Positions 1 through 8,164 of a stretch of 34,777 nucleotides of DNA are shown here, piece after piece. The notes under the pieces are model-generated. The model was not told the origin of the DNA and did not search any database. It saw nothing but the letters and a program-made list of their open reading frames with translations. Location: contig JAEUQE010000074.1 in the NCBI GenBank assembly GCA_016789785.1, forward strand, positions 1-34,777, given 5' to 3'. Within the stretch, counting starts at the first letter, position 1. The number at the start of each line of letters is the position of its first letter. The stretch comes from Bryobacterales bacterium. GTDB taxonomy: Bacteria > Acidobacteriota > Terriglobia > Bryobacterales > Bryobacteraceae. The translations under genes were made by a program, and so were the position numbers.

Positions 1-1
1 C

Positions 2-1612
2 AACTCCGGAGGCTTTTCGAGGATTCGACCAAGCGATGGCACTCCAGTAGGGACCTTCAGCGTGGCAGGCGGCATCCATGTCCGACCCGCCCTCGCAGGC
101 TCGCACCTGTGGCTGCCGTATGGCTGCTGCTCAGTCGCCAAAGTCAATGTTGGCGACGGAACCTTGGCGTTGTCGGTCGATCTTGGCCCCACTCTTCCTC
201 AAGCAGTCGCCTTTGATGGCTCGAATATATGGGTTACGAACATTGATTCCAACTCGGTAATAAAGATCAGGGCGAGCGACGGTGTGATTTTATCCACATC
301 TCCAGTCGGCACTGCGCCCACTGGGATTCTATATGACGGTGCCAATATTTGGGTGGCAAATAGCGGCAGCAATACAGTAACAAAATTCGCAGTGGTGCAC
401 GGCGTCCCGAATGAAGTGAACACCGAACCCACGAACTTGCTCCTCAATGTTGATGGCCAGACCGTAAGGAGTCCGTATTTCGCAAGTTGGCTGGCTGGGA
501 GCGTCCACACGATTGGCGCTCCCTCGCCCCAAAGCCTTGGGCCTACACGGCATGTCTTCTCACGTTGGAGCAACGGAGGCGCGCAGACGCACACCATCAC
601 CACTCAAGGACCGTCTACTTTCACCGCCATATTCGAAACGCAACATCAGCTTAGCGCCGTTGTGTCACCACCCGCAGGCGGTTTGCTGACGGTTTCGCCA
701 GCTTCCGCCGACGGCTTCTACAATGCGGGCACGCCACTGGTGGTCACGGCGCAAGCTAGTTCCGGATACGCATTCGCCGGTTTCTCCGGCGCGCTAAGTG
801 GAAATGCCAACCCTCAAGCATTGGTCATGACCGCGCCGCAAACGCTGACGGCGAGTTTCAATTGCACGTATGCGCTAAGTAGCACCTCAATGACATCGCC
901 GGGCGCAGGCGGAGGAGGTACAGTAGCACTCACTACCGGAGCAGGTTGCACTTGGACCGCAACCTCGGCTGTGGCGTGGATAGCAGTACAGAACGCGTCG
1001 GGTACGGGAAACGCCAACGTCACGTTCATCGTTGCGCCGAACCCCGGACTGTCGCCGCGAACAGGAACGCTGACAATCAATGGACTTGTTCTAACGGTCG
1101 TTCAAGCGTCGGCGGCCTGTAGTTATCAGGTGGAGCCAACCGCGCTCACGATACCCGCGAATGGTGGAACCTCTACAGTTTCTGTAATCTCGACACCAAA
1201 CTGTGCATGGGAGGCGGTCAGCCAGAGTTCTTGGGTCACGATAGGTTCAGGCGCTACGGGTGCAGGCAATGGCACAGTTACAGTGCAGGTGGCCCCGAAC
1301 ACGGGAGCAGTTTCCCGGTCGGGAGTGATGGCGATTGCAGGCCAGACGGTGGCCGTCAATCAATCAGGTTCAGCAGTGCAGCCCCAGTCCACCGGGTTAC
1401 GGTTCACTCCGCTTGCGCCCTGCCGTGTAATGGAAACGCGGCCTGAATACAACTTCGAAGGGCGTACCGGCGCCTTTGGACCGCCCTACCTGCGCGCTGG
1501 AGAGACACGCACGTTGACTCTCGGCCAATCGAACGTTTGCGCCGCCCCAGCAATGCCGTGGCGTATGTGTTCAACATCACCCTCGTCCCGCGCGGACCGG
1601 CGGATTTCGTGA
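2..1612 (+). CDS. Secreted beta-propeller/BACON repeat protein, N-terminal part (left-truncated, frameshifted)
   Basis: The reading frame is already open at base 2, so the gene begins outside the window; the GTG at 62 is only an internal candidate start. Residue numbers below count from that GTG. Residues 1-110 are beta-propeller blades of the YVTN/NHL kind, with repeated 'FDGSNIWV' and 'YDGANIWVANSGSNTV' signatures. Residues about 130-268 resemble Gram-positive-type surface repeat modules ('FSRWSNGG', 'FAGFSGAL'). Residues about 269-350 and 353-436 are two BACON domains with CTW/CAW and 'SPRTGTLTI'-type strands. From residue 447 the first copy of a roughly 125-residue repeat starts ('LRFTPLAPCR'), but the frame breaks near 1545-1548 and the last 20 or so residues are out-of-frame. 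The remaining coding sequence continues in another frame to 2577. Likely an exported adhesion or carbohydrate-binding protein; the exact role is unknown. Confidence 0.75.
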   Translation, partial: NSGGFSRIRPSDGTPVGTFSVAGGIHVRPALAGSHLWLPYGCCSVAKVNVGDGTLALSVDLGPTLPQAVAFDGSNIWVTNIDSNSVIKIRASDGVILSTSPVGTAPTGILYDGANIWVANSGSNTVTKFAVVHGVPNEVNTEPTNLLLNVDGQTVRSPYFASWLAGSVHTIGAPSPQSLGPTRHVFSRWSNGGAQTHTITTQGPSTFTAIFETQHQLSAVVSPPAGGLLTVSPASADGFYNAGTPLVVTAQASSGYAFAGFSGALSGNANPQALVMTAPQTLTASFNCTYALSSTSMTSPGAGGGGTVALTTGAGCTWTATSAVAWIAVQNASGTGNANVTFIVAPNPGLSPRTGTLTINGLVLTVVQASAACSYQVEPTALTIPANGGTSTVSVISTPNCAWEAVSQSSWVTIGSGATGAGNGTVTVQVAPNTGAVSRSGVMAIAGQTVAVNQSGSAVQPQSTGLRFTPLAPCRVMETRPEYNFEGRTGAFGPPYLRAGETRTLTLGQSNVCAAPAMPWRMCSTSPSSRADRRIS

Positions 1613-2568
1613 CAGTATGGCCCGCAGGGGAGACTCGCCCGGCGTTCTGGTCCATCCGTTCTCCCGATGGCCAGATCGTCGCAAACTCGGCGATCGTCAA
1701 ACAGGGCACAGGTGGGGCCGTCCAGGTGTACTCGTCGAACGACACCGATATTCTGATCGACATCGTCGGATACTTCACCGACAGCACTGCGATCTCGAAT
1801 CTTGCGTTCTATCCGATCACGCCCTGCCGCGTTGTGGAGACGCGCTCCGATTACCGCCAACCGCCTGGACCTTTCGGGCCGCCTTCCTTTGGGAATCGGG
1901 AGACTCGCCGGTTCCGATTGCCCTCCTCGCCGCACTGCCAAATTCCAACCGCTGCGGCCTACGCCCTCACCATGACGACGGTTCCTCCGGGACCACTGCA
2001 ATTCCTCACCGCATGGCCAGCGGGGGGAGCCCAACCGAACATCTCGCAAATGAACTCCCCGGGGGGAAGAGTCCTCGCGAACTCCGTGATCATTCCCGCG
2101 AACAGTGATGGCAGTATCGATGTCTTCAGCTTTGATCGATCGGATCTTGTGGTGGACATTACGGGGTACTTCGCCCCCGACAACGGGCAGGGGCTACTCT
2201 ACTATCCAGTGACACAGTGCAGGCTGATCAACACGCTGGATGGATCATTCCCCGGAAGCTTCGGCCCGCCGATCATGGAGTCCGAAACGACTCGGACAGT
2301 TCCAATCCCGGCATCCACCCGGTGTTCCGGAGTGCCGTCCACAGCCAGGGGCTACGTGGTCAATGCCACTGCGCTTCCGAATGGCTCGCCGATGCCATTC
2401 TTGACGCTGTGGCCAACAGGCCAACCCCGACCCAACGCGTCGACTCTAAACGCCTTCCAGGGACAGGTAGTCACTAATCAGGCGATTGTTCCGGCGGGGA
2501 CGAACGGGGCGATTGATGTATATGCATTCCGGAGGACCCATGTGGTGTTGGAGATCAGCGGATATTTT
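1397..2568 (+). repeat. Three tandem copies of a ~125-residue protein repeat
   Basis: The copies lie at 1397-1776, 1801-2172 and 2194-2568. They run from 'LxxxPxxxCR' to 'GYF' and are joined by short linkers of 7-8 residues. Copies 2 and 3 are 372 and 375 bases, whole codon numbers; copy 1 is 380 bases, one short of a multiple of three, which independently locates the frameshift inside copy 1. Similar modules are known from secreted acidobacterial and actinobacterial proteins, but I cannot assign a Pfam name with certainty. Confidence 0.75.
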
Positions 2569-2577
2569 GGAAGATAG
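1537..2577 (+). CDS. C-terminal part of the same repeat protein (downstream of frameshift)
   Basis: This frame continues the protein begun at base 2. The upstream frame reads N-V-C-A-A-P and this frame reads P-S-N-A-V-A-Y-V-F-N, and the second and third repeat copies show that these two pieces belong together. Adding one C to the CCCC run at 1545-1548 would restore one continuous protein. The TTG at 1537 is therefore unlikely to be a true start. The product is the rest of repeat copy 1 and all of copies 2 and 3; each ends in a hydrophobic strand '(D/E)I(V/T/S)GYF'. Conserved marks are 'PCRVVETR' or variants, 'GPP', a single Cys about 15 residues after the 'ETR' strand, and 'LTLWPTG'. No signal peptide and no catalytic motif are visible. 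The protein ends three residues after the last repeat, so the repeats form the C-terminus. Confidence 0.75.
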   Translation: MRRPSNAVAYVFNITLVPRGPADFVTVWPAGETRPAFWSIRSPDGQIVANSAIVKQGTGGAVQVYSSNDTDILIDIVGYFTDSTAISNLAFYPITPCRVVETRSDYRQPPGPFGPPSFGNRETRRFRLPSSPHCQIPTAAAYALTMTTVPPGPLQFLTAWPAGGAQPNISQMNSPGGRVLANSVIIPANSDGSIDVFSFDRSDLVVDITGYFAPDNGQGLLYYPVTQCRLINTLDGSFPGSFGPPIMESETTRTVPIPASTRCSGVPSTARGYVVNATALPNGSPMPFLTLWPTGQPRPNASTLNAFQGQVVTNQAIVPAGTNGAIDVYAFRRTHVVLEISGYFGR

Positions 2578-2586
2578 CCCTCGGCA

Positions 2587-2658
2587 AGCGATGGTCGCGG
2601 GTGAAACATTCTTGAGGTATCGCCGCTCGCGAACGAACAGTTCAAACAACTCGTTCAT
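2587..2658 (-). pseudogene. Tyrosine recombinase (integrase) N-terminal fragment
   Basis: Reading leftward from the ATG at 2658, the first 24 or so codons contain 'FVRERRYLKNVSPATI', the characteristic opening of the SAM-like core-binding domain of tyrosine recombinases. Homology stops at about 2587; beyond it the frame runs into antisense of the preceding gene, and no catalytic domain (R...HxxR...Y) is present. The fragment lies 69 bases beyond the 3' end of a tRNA-Val gene and in the same orientation, the usual place for an integrase. I read it as the stub left by a deleted or rearranged integrative element. The match is short, so this is a motif-level call. Confidence 0.6.
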
Positions 2659-2726
2659 GGCAAGACATCTCCGGTGTTGAGATGGAGAAGTCAGCCAGCC
2701 TCTAAATGGTTTTGGAATCAACAGGA

Positions 2727-2803
2727 TGGTGGGCGCTCGCAGGCTCGAACTGCGGACCCCGTGCTTGTAAGGCACGTGCTCTAACCAACTGAGCTAAGCG
2801 CCC
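2727..2803 (-). tRNA. tRNA-Val, anticodon UAC
   Basis: The reverse strand folds into a full cloverleaf. The acceptor stem is GGGCGCT paired with AGCGCCC, the D-arm is AGCTCAGTTGGTTAGAGC, and the anticodon stem CGTGC/GCACG carries the loop CTTACAA, giving anticodon TAC (valine, GTA codons). The variable loop is GGGTC, and the T-stem CGCAG/CTGCG carries the loop TTCGAGC. The discriminator base is A and the 3' CCA is encoded in the DNA (2727-2729). An integrase fragment follows on the same strand, which suggests this tRNA served as an attachment site. Confidence 0.95.
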
Positions 2804-2820
2804 ATCAACGGCCTTTTGGC

Positions 2821-2826
2821 AGTATA
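2821..2826 (-). promoter_or_regulatory. Possible -10 box for the tRNA-Val gene
   Basis: The reverse strand reads TATACT, five of six matches to the bacterial -10 consensus, 17 bases upstream of the mature tRNA 5' end at 2803. No good -35 element is visible at the expected distance, so this is a weak call. Confidence 0.35.
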
Positions 2827-2940
2827 GCGAACCTTGGAGGCGACGCGCCAGCAGACGGCGGTGCCGGCATCGGCCTCCAAGTTGGGAACATCCATGAAAC
2901 CGAAACGCCGCGGCAGCTATCCTATGGGAGTAGCAACCCG

Positions 2941-3651
2941 ATGAGCAAACTCCAACGCATCGCCGCCTTTCTCCTCATTGCCCTACCCGGTGCAGCCGCG
3001 GACTGGAAGCGCATTCCGTTCCCCGATTGGAGCGATGAGACCGTCCTCCGGCTGCTCACCGATTCCCCCTGGGCCAAGCCCCGCACCGTCGCATTTACCT
3101 GGCATAAACCGGAGCAGAAACCGTTCACTTACAAAGACGTCCCAGGCGCCGACCCGTCCAAGGCCGCACCCCCGGGCAGCCCGGTAGGGGGCATTGGCGG
3201 CAAGATCAAGACCCATCTGCCGGACAAGGGCGACATCCTGATCCGGTGGGCCAGCGCGCTGCCGGTCGGCCATGCGAAAGCACTTTACCAGCTTCGGGAC
3301 GAGAAACTGCCGGCGTCGCGGCTGAATGGGCTGATTCCGACACCCGGCGACACTTACATCCTGGAGATCTTTGGCTTGCCAGTGGAAATGGCGCACTTAG
3401 GCGCGGGCAGCCTGGAGTTACTCGCGCGGCAGAACGTCACGCTGCGGACAAAGTCAGGACGGCTGTTGAAACCGGTCAAGGCCGAAGCCCGGGTCGGCGC
3501 CAATGTCACGCTTCTGATCCATTTCTCGAAGGAGAATCCGCTGCAGGCGAAGGATCAGGAAGTGGAGTGCGAGGGCGATCTGCAGATCTTCCGCTTCCGG
3601 GAGAAATTCCGGCTGGGCGAGATGCGGTATCAGGACCGGTTGGAAATCTGA
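2941..3651 (+). CDS. Secreted protein of unknown function (236 aa)
   Basis: An N-terminal signal peptide is clear: basic MSKLQR, then hydrophobic IAAFLLIALPGAAA, with cleavage likely after about residue 20. The mature protein begins with 'DWKRIPFPDWSDETVLRLLTDSPWAKPRTV', written here only to mark the region 21-50, whose 'TDSPWAK' motif recurs in exported acidobacterial proteins. Residues 60-90 are rich in Pro and Gly and may be a linker. The rest alternates beta-type segments and ends 'YQDRLEI'. There are no Cys pairs, transmembrane segments or catalytic motifs. It lies between the divergent tRNA-Val gene and a SnoaL-like gene, with no obvious functional partner. I do not recognise a named family, and export is the only firm inference. 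Confidence 0.8.
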   Translation: MSKLQRIAAFLLIALPGAAADWKRIPFPDWSDETVLRLLTDSPWAKPRTVAFTWHKPEQKPFTYKDVPGADPSKAAPPGSPVGGIGGKIKTHLPDKGDILIRWASALPVGHAKALYQLRDEKLPASRLNGLIPTPGDTYILEIFGLPVEMAHLGAGSLELLARQNVTLRTKSGRLLKPVKAEARVGANVTLLIHFSKENPLQAKDQEVECEGDLQIFRFREKFRLGEMRYQDRLEI

Positions 3652-3704
3652 GCCGCGCGACGAATCCGTCTACCGGGCGGTCAGCGTAGAATCAATTCAC
3701 ACCT

Positions 3705-4112
3705 ATGGCAACCAATCTGGAAATTCTACACCGCGCACTCGCGCAATTCGCCGATCCGGCAAGGCGCGCGGAGTATCTCGACCTGTACGCGGAGGACGCC
3801 GTGATCTACGGCTATGCGGGTTTGGAGCCCGGCCGCGAGAACATTCGCCGTTTCTATGAGGGCATTTGGGCTGCATTTCCCGACTGCCGCGTCGACCTGG
3901 AAGACGCTTTTGAGTCGGGAGACCGGCTGGCGTGCCGCTTTGTGCTGAGGGGCACACATCAGGGGCCGTTCAACGGAATCCCGGCCACGGGAAAGCCGAT
4001 CGCGCTGCCGGGAATCACGATCCTGCGGTTCGCCGGCGGGAAGGTGGTGGAGCGGTGGAGCCAGGCGGATTTTCTGGGTCTGTTGCGGCAGCTTGGCGCG
4101 ATGCCGGGGTAG
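3705..4112 (+). CDS. SnoaL-like / NTF2-fold protein (ester cyclase type)
   Basis: A 135-residue single-domain cytoplasmic protein, a normal length for the SnoaL-like group of the NTF2 superfamily. Features seen are an opening helix 'LYAEDAVIYGY' (residues 27-37), 'RRFYEGIWAAFPDCRVDLEDAF' spread over residues 50-71, 'RFVLRGTHQGPFNGIPATGK' around 77-97, and the closing 'ILRFAGGKVVERWSQAD' around 105-122. The last two are typical of the branch annotated as ester cyclases, where the fold forms a conical pocket for small hydrophobic substrates. The substrate cannot be read from sequence. Its stop lies 3 bases from the end of the convergent glycosyltransferase gene. The ATG at 3705 was chosen because the fold's first helix follows at once. 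Confidence 0.8.
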   Translation: MATNLEILHRALAQFADPARRAEYLDLYAEDAVIYGYAGLEPGRENIRRFYEGIWAAFPDCRVDLEDAFESGDRLACRFVLRGTHQGPFNGIPATGKPIALPGITILRFAGGKVVERWSQADFLGLLRQLGAMPG

Positions 4113-4115
4113 GCT

Positions 4116-5567
4116 TCAGCGGGCAACCACCTTGAAACCGCGGCGCTCCATTACGCCCCATCCTCCGCGCTTTCCCTTCAGCCCGTCGATGAGGCCTTGC
4201 ACACGCCACCATGTAAGTAACTGGCGGAAGCCGAAGTTTTCGAGCACGGCGGCGGCGAATAACTTCCAGGTGTCGCGCCAATCCGGGTAGCGGCACTTCG
4301 TGAACTCCTCGAGCAATACGGCACTGGTGGAGAGCAGGATTCCTCCCATCACGGAGACGGAGAAGAACAGGATAGCGATCTCGGGCGCGATGATGTTGAA
4401 CGCCAGCCCGAGCGCGGTCAGGACATAACCAAGTAACTCGACCGCGGGGCCCAGCATTTCGAACAGGAAGAAGTAAGTGAAGGCGAACAGCCCGACCATT
4501 CCGAACTTCGGATGCAGTAACATCTCCCGGTGCCGCCACAGGCTCTCCACAGTGCCGCGCTGCCAGCGTTTCCGCTGACGGTGAAGGATCTTCAGCGAAT
4601 CGGGCACCTCGGTCCAGCACACCGGTTGCGCGACGTAAACGATGCGGTAGGGCAGCCGGTTCCGCCGGTAATAGTGATGCATGCGAACGATGAGTTCCAT
4701 GTCCTCGCCGATGGTGGACTCCTCAAAGCCTCCGGCTGCAAGCACCGCGTCGCGGCGGAAGAGACCGAACGCGCCGGAGATAATCAGCAGGGAGTTCAGA
4801 ACGCTGAAACCGACACGGCCTCCAAAGAATGCACGGAGATACTCGACAGCCTGGAAATTCGCGAGCCATGAGCCAGAAGTTCGAATGCGGCGGACACGTC
4901 CGTGGGCGACATCGCAATCGTTGACCGCGCGGACGGTACCGCCGACGGCCACAGTCAGTTCCGGTTCCTCAAGGCAGGGCTTGATCATGTTGAACAGCGC
5001 GTCCTTCTCGATGAGGGAGTCGGAATCGACCACCATGACATAGGGCGACTGCGCGGCATTGATTCCGGCGTTGATGGCGTCGGCCTTGCCGCCGTTCTCT
5101 TTGTCGATGACGAGGAGGCGGATCGGATCGCGCGATTCGTAGACAGCGCGGATCTGGCTGGTGTGGAGCGAACCGGAGACAGTTCGGGCGGAGCGGTAGA
5201 GTTTGAACTGCTCAATGAGGATGGCAAGTGTTTCGTCCTTGCTGCCATCGTTGACCACGATCACCTCGTAGTTCGGATACTGGAGGCGGAGCATTCCGCC
5301 GACGCTTTCACGGACCGTCTTCGCCTCATTGTAAGAGGGGACAATGAGTGAAACACCCGGCGTCAGCGGCGATTTCATGAGAAGGTCCTTTTCGTCGTCT
5401 GTGAACACCGAGTGATAGCGTCGAATGCAGAAAAATGCAGCGACCGTCAGAAAGAAATAAATTGCATTGATGGTGAACACATAGAAAATGATGCCACTCT
5501 CGAAGAAGAAGTAGACGCGGTGGACGAGGATGTCGACCAGTTCCCAGTCGATGGACCAGGCGTTCAT
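4116..5567 (-). CDS. Processive family 2 glycosyltransferase (membrane polysaccharide synthase)
   Basis: A 483-residue inner-membrane GT-A glycosyltransferase of the chitin/hyaluronan/poly-GlcNAc synthase type. A hydrophobic segment (about 24-48) precedes the catalytic domain. Seen in order are 'VPSYNE' (76-81), 'NDGSKDET' with D107, 'DKENGGKADAINAG' (155-168), the metal-binding D-S-D at 181-183, the acceptor-site 'IGEDM' (286-290), and the processivity motif Q331-R-K-R-W335. At least three C-terminal membrane helices lie between about 355 and 415. There is no PilZ domain. The start ATG overlaps the stop of the upstream HEAT-repeat gene by four bases (ATGA), so the two are translationally coupled. 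In context it is the likely polymerase of an exopolysaccharide system with the divergent YaiO-like barrel operon. The sugar substrate is unknown; GlcNAc or glucose are reasonable guesses. Confidence 0.9.
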   Translation of the reverse strand: MNAWSIDWELVDILVHRVYFFFESGIIFYVFTINAIYFFLTVAAFFCIRRYHSVFTDDEKDLLMKSPLTPGVSLIVPSYNEAKTVRESVGGMLRLQYPNYEVIVVNDGSKDETLAILIEQFKLYRSARTVSGSLHTSQIRAVYESRDPIRLLVIDKENGGKADAINAGINAAQSPYVMVVDSDSLIEKDALFNMIKPCLEEPELTVAVGGTVRAVNDCDVAHGRVRRIRTSGSWLANFQAVEYLRAFFGGRVGFSVLNSLLIISGAFGLFRRDAVLAAGGFEESTIGEDMELIVRMHHYYRRNRLPYRIVYVAQPVCWTEVPDSLKILHRQRKRWQRGTVESLWRHREMLLHPKFGMVGLFAFTYFFLFEMLGPAVELLGYVLTALGLAFNIIAPEIAILFFSVSVMGGILLSTSAVLLEEFTKCRYPDWRDTWKLFAAAVLENFGFRQLLTWWRVQGLIDGLKGKRGGWGVMERRGFKVVAR

Positions 5568-6832
5568 GCGACCTCCAGCAATTCGGCGGAGCCCACCTGG
5601 GCGGCGGCAAGCGCGGAGAGGGCGTTGGACGCCAGTTCACGGTCAGTAGACTGGACGCGGTCCTCCAGAACTTCCCATCCGGTGGGACCCATGGCCGCCA
5701 GCGCGCGGCACGCTTCGCGCAAAGGGCGCCCTTTGGCGGACTCGCCCGATAGCAACGATTCCAGCGCCGGAATGGCGGACTGAAGACGGATGCGGCGGGC
5801 AGCGGCAGCGGCTTCGGAGCGGACGTGGAGGTCCGGGTCGGCGAGCCCCGCAAAGATCCATAAGTCGACTCCGGGCGTGGAGCCGAGCGGCGCCAGCGCA
5901 CGGAACGCCGCTGCACGCAACTGCGCCGAGGCGTGGACCAGCGCCGGGTTCAGCGAGGAAAGAGGCAACGCAATTTGCCAGGCGGTGGCCATTTCCAGCG
6001 CGGTGATGGAGCGGGTTTGCAGTTCCGCATCTTGCATTGGGAGGCCGCTCAGAGTCTCCAGGATCACCGGGCGGGCGGCGGACTGGTAGGATCGCAACTC
6101 GGGAGCCAGGATGGCGCGCACCAGCAGCGGCGCGTCGAGAACAAATCGCACCACTCGATCCGCATCCCCGGACCGGCCAATCGCGAGCAGGGCGCGGCAG
6201 GCGGCCGCCTGCACATGCGGCGCGGGATCATTCAGCATCCCAATGACGGTTCGCCGGTATTCCTGCATGCCGAGCAGGCCGAGCCGGTAAGCCGCATCGC
6301 GGCGTTGAGCGGTGGTGCCGAAACGGGCAAACTTCTCCCACACCCACGGCAGGCCCAGCCGGACCGCAAGTTCCTGGAGACGGAACCGGGATCCACCATC
6401 CACGGCGCCGAGAAACTCCGTGAGACACCGCTGCACGTCGCCCCGGTGCCACACGCTGAGCGTGGTCAGTTCACGGTAGTGGTTATCACCGGCAAGGTGG
6501 GCCGACAGATACTTTCGTATGGTGGGGCTTACTTGGTCTGAATCGCTCCCGGAAATTGAGGAACGGTGCTTGATGGCCGTGGAGACGAGCAACTGTGCCA
6601 CGATGAGAGCGGCTTGGACCGCAAGAAACGACGCCGCCAACGAGAGCGGCACCTCGCGGTAGCGAACGCTGAAGTACCGCTGGTGAACGCCGAAGACGAG
6701 CAGAACGATTGCCGCCTGCACCACCGTCACTTTGAACAGCACCACAACACGGGCCACGCGAGGCCGCAGCAGAAACTGATGCAAGCGTTTCCGGAAGGGT
6801 TCTCCTGCCTTTTTCGGGCTTTTTGAAAGCAT
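5564..6832 (-). CDS. Membrane-anchored HEAT-repeat protein
   Basis: A 422-residue protein with two N-terminal membrane helices (about residues 28-48 and 63-86) after a basic stretch, then a cytoplasmic region built of alpha-helical HEAT-like repeats. Repeat signatures include 'DPAPHVQAAACRALLAIG' (near 200-217), 'ASAQLRAAAFRALAPLG' (near 302-318), 'DPDLHVRSEAAAAARRI' (near 330-346) and 'PLREACRALAAMGPTGW' (near 366-382). HEAT repeats bind proteins and have no catalysis of their own. The gene lies between a response-regulator gene (10 bases upstream) and the glycosyltransferase gene (ATGA overlap downstream). I infer that it is a scaffold linking signalling to the synthase at the inner membrane. 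This is inference from order and topology. Confidence 0.85.
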   Translation of the reverse strand: MLSKSPKKAGEPFRKRLHQFLLRPRVARVVVLFKVTVVQAAIVLLVFGVHQRYFSVRYREVPLSLAASFLAVQAALIVAQLLVSTAIKHRSSISGSDSDQVSPTIRKYLSAHLAGDNHYRELTTLSVWHRGDVQRCLTEFLGAVDGGSRFRLQELAVRLGLPWVWEKFARFGTTAQRRDAAYRLGLLGMQEYRRTVIGMLNDPAPHVQAAACRALLAIGRSGDADRVVRFVLDAPLLVRAILAPELRSYQSAARPVILETLSGLPMQDAELQTRSITALEMATAWQIALPLSSLNPALVHASAQLRAAAFRALAPLGSTPGVDLWIFAGLADPDLHVRSEAAAAARRIRLQSAIPALESLLSGESAKGRPLREACRALAAMGPTGWEVLEDRVQSTDRELASNALSALAAAQVGSAELLEVA

Positions 6833-6842
6833 TCTGAAGACC

Positions 6843-8057
6843 CTAACCTGCTCGCTTGAGGAGGCGCTTCAGACGGACCGCGAGTTCCATCGGGCTGAAT
6901 GGCTTGGTGAGGTAGTCATCGGCGCCGAGCGCGAATGCCTGTAACTTGTCCACTTCGCCACAACGGGTGGTGAGCAACATCATGGGCGTACCCGACAGCA
7001 CCGGATCCTGTTTGGCGGCTGCCAGTACCTGGAACCCGTCAAGACCCGGCATGACAATATCGAGGATCGCGGCACAGGGCTTGCGGGTGTGCAGGAGTTC
7101 GAGAGCCTCCACGCCGTTCTCCGCGAGATGCACCGTCATTCCGTGCCTCTGGAGCATGGAGGCGAGCAGTGTGCGCGTGGTAACGTCTTCATCGGCGATG
7201 AGGATTTCGGGGTTCTCCCGTTTCATGGATTCGCCGGCGGGATTCCCGGACCGCTGCTGGCGCTCGAGTAACATTGCGGAGCGCCAGACGATTTCTTCAT
7301 CCCGCCAGGGATCGGCGACATACTCCCGGGCCCCGGGCTGAGTAAGTTGGGCGACGCGGGTCAGCAGACGCGGCGGACCGGTGACAAGCACGGGGCGGCT
7401 GGTTTGCAGCAGGACCGCGGGACGCAACGGGTTGAGCAGCTCCCATGCGGCCGGGGAGGCGAGGATGAGCAGGTCGCACTGATCGCCGATCTGCGGCTGA
7501 ATGTCGAAGGGGCTCCCGGCGTCGAGGCAGCGGCTCTGTTGCCGCTGAAAAAGCGAACTGCAATGCAAATACTGCCCCTGCGAGAATCCGGCCAGCCCAA
7601 CCGTCTTGCCGGCGAGAACCGGGTGGACTTCCTCGGGCCGCTTATTGGGGAACTCCCGGATGGCCGGATCGCGCGGCACTACAACCGGACCGGGACGCTC
7701 GGCCGCAGGCTCGCCGGGAGTCTCCAGAATGTCGAGCAAGCCACGCAAGTCATCGCAAATCTCGCGGACCAGGGGGCCTGAGGGTGCGGGCGCCTCCATC
7801 ACGTGCAGCAATTTGGCCAGCGCGTCATGGTTTGCCGTCAGTTCGGGATGGGCGGGAGGCAGAGGCTGGGGAAGGGGTGCGGTGGACACCGCTCCGGACT
7901 TCATCGCCTGCTCTAACTCATTGAATGGGAAACCAGATCCGCCTCCGGCCGCAGCGGCCATCCCCAGGGCGGACTCGGCAGGAGTCTCGGTCAGACCGAG
8001 CTTGCCGCTGAGCCGTCGAAGGAGCTTCAGACCGTTGCTTTGGGCGATCACCCGCAT
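6843..8057 (-). CDS. Response regulator with degenerate and canonical receiver domains
   Basis: A 404-residue cytoplasmic protein. Residues 284-402 form a complete receiver domain: acidic pair D289/E290, phospho-acceptor D333 in 'ILDIVMPGLDG', T363/T364 and K385 in 'TKPF'. Residues about 149-262 look like a second receiver that has lost its acceptor Asp ('CDLLILASPAAW'). Residues 20-140 are low-complexity Ala/Pro-rich with one helical part (79-112). There is no DNA-binding or enzymatic output domain, so it probably acts by protein contacts. It is first in the leftward operon. No ribosome site precedes the ATG at 8057, and the frame stays open 69 bases upstream to a TGA without another ATG, GTG or TTG, so the true start may be unusual. 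No histidine kinase is encoded nearby. Confidence 0.85.
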   Translation of the reverse strand: MRVIAQSNGLKLLRRLSGKLGLTETPAESALGMAAAAGGGSGFPFNELEQAMKSGAVSTAPLPQPLPPAHPELTANHDALAKLLHVMEAPAPSGPLVREICDDLRGLLDILETPGEPAAERPGPVVVPRDPAIREFPNKRPEEVHPVLAGKTVGLAGFSQGQYLHCSSLFQRQQSRCLDAGSPFDIQPQIGDQCDLLILASPAAWELLNPLRPAVLLQTSRPVLVTGPPRLLTRVAQLTQPGAREYVADPWRDEEIVWRSAMLLERQQRSGNPAGESMKRENPEILIADEDVTTRTLLASMLQRHGMTVHLAENGVEALELLHTRKPCAAILDIVMPGLDGFQVLAAAKQDPVLSGTPMMLLTTRCGEVDKLQAFALGADDYLTKPFSPMELAVRLKRLLKRAG

Positions 8058-8164
8058 GGCAATATCGTCGCGTTCCTTGGCTAGCGCCCATTCCGGCGCC
8101 GCCGAGGCAATGATGAAAACCGTTACTCAGTGTTCGACAGACTCAGGCTTATCCTTTAGTGCGG

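Noticed and set aside
2446..2775. A complete 109-residue minus-strand gene including the integrase-like part
   Set aside because: Its first 39 codons lie across the tRNA 3' end and spacer, and its last third is antisense to the repeat-protein gene; only codons from 2658 to about 2587 resemble an integrase.
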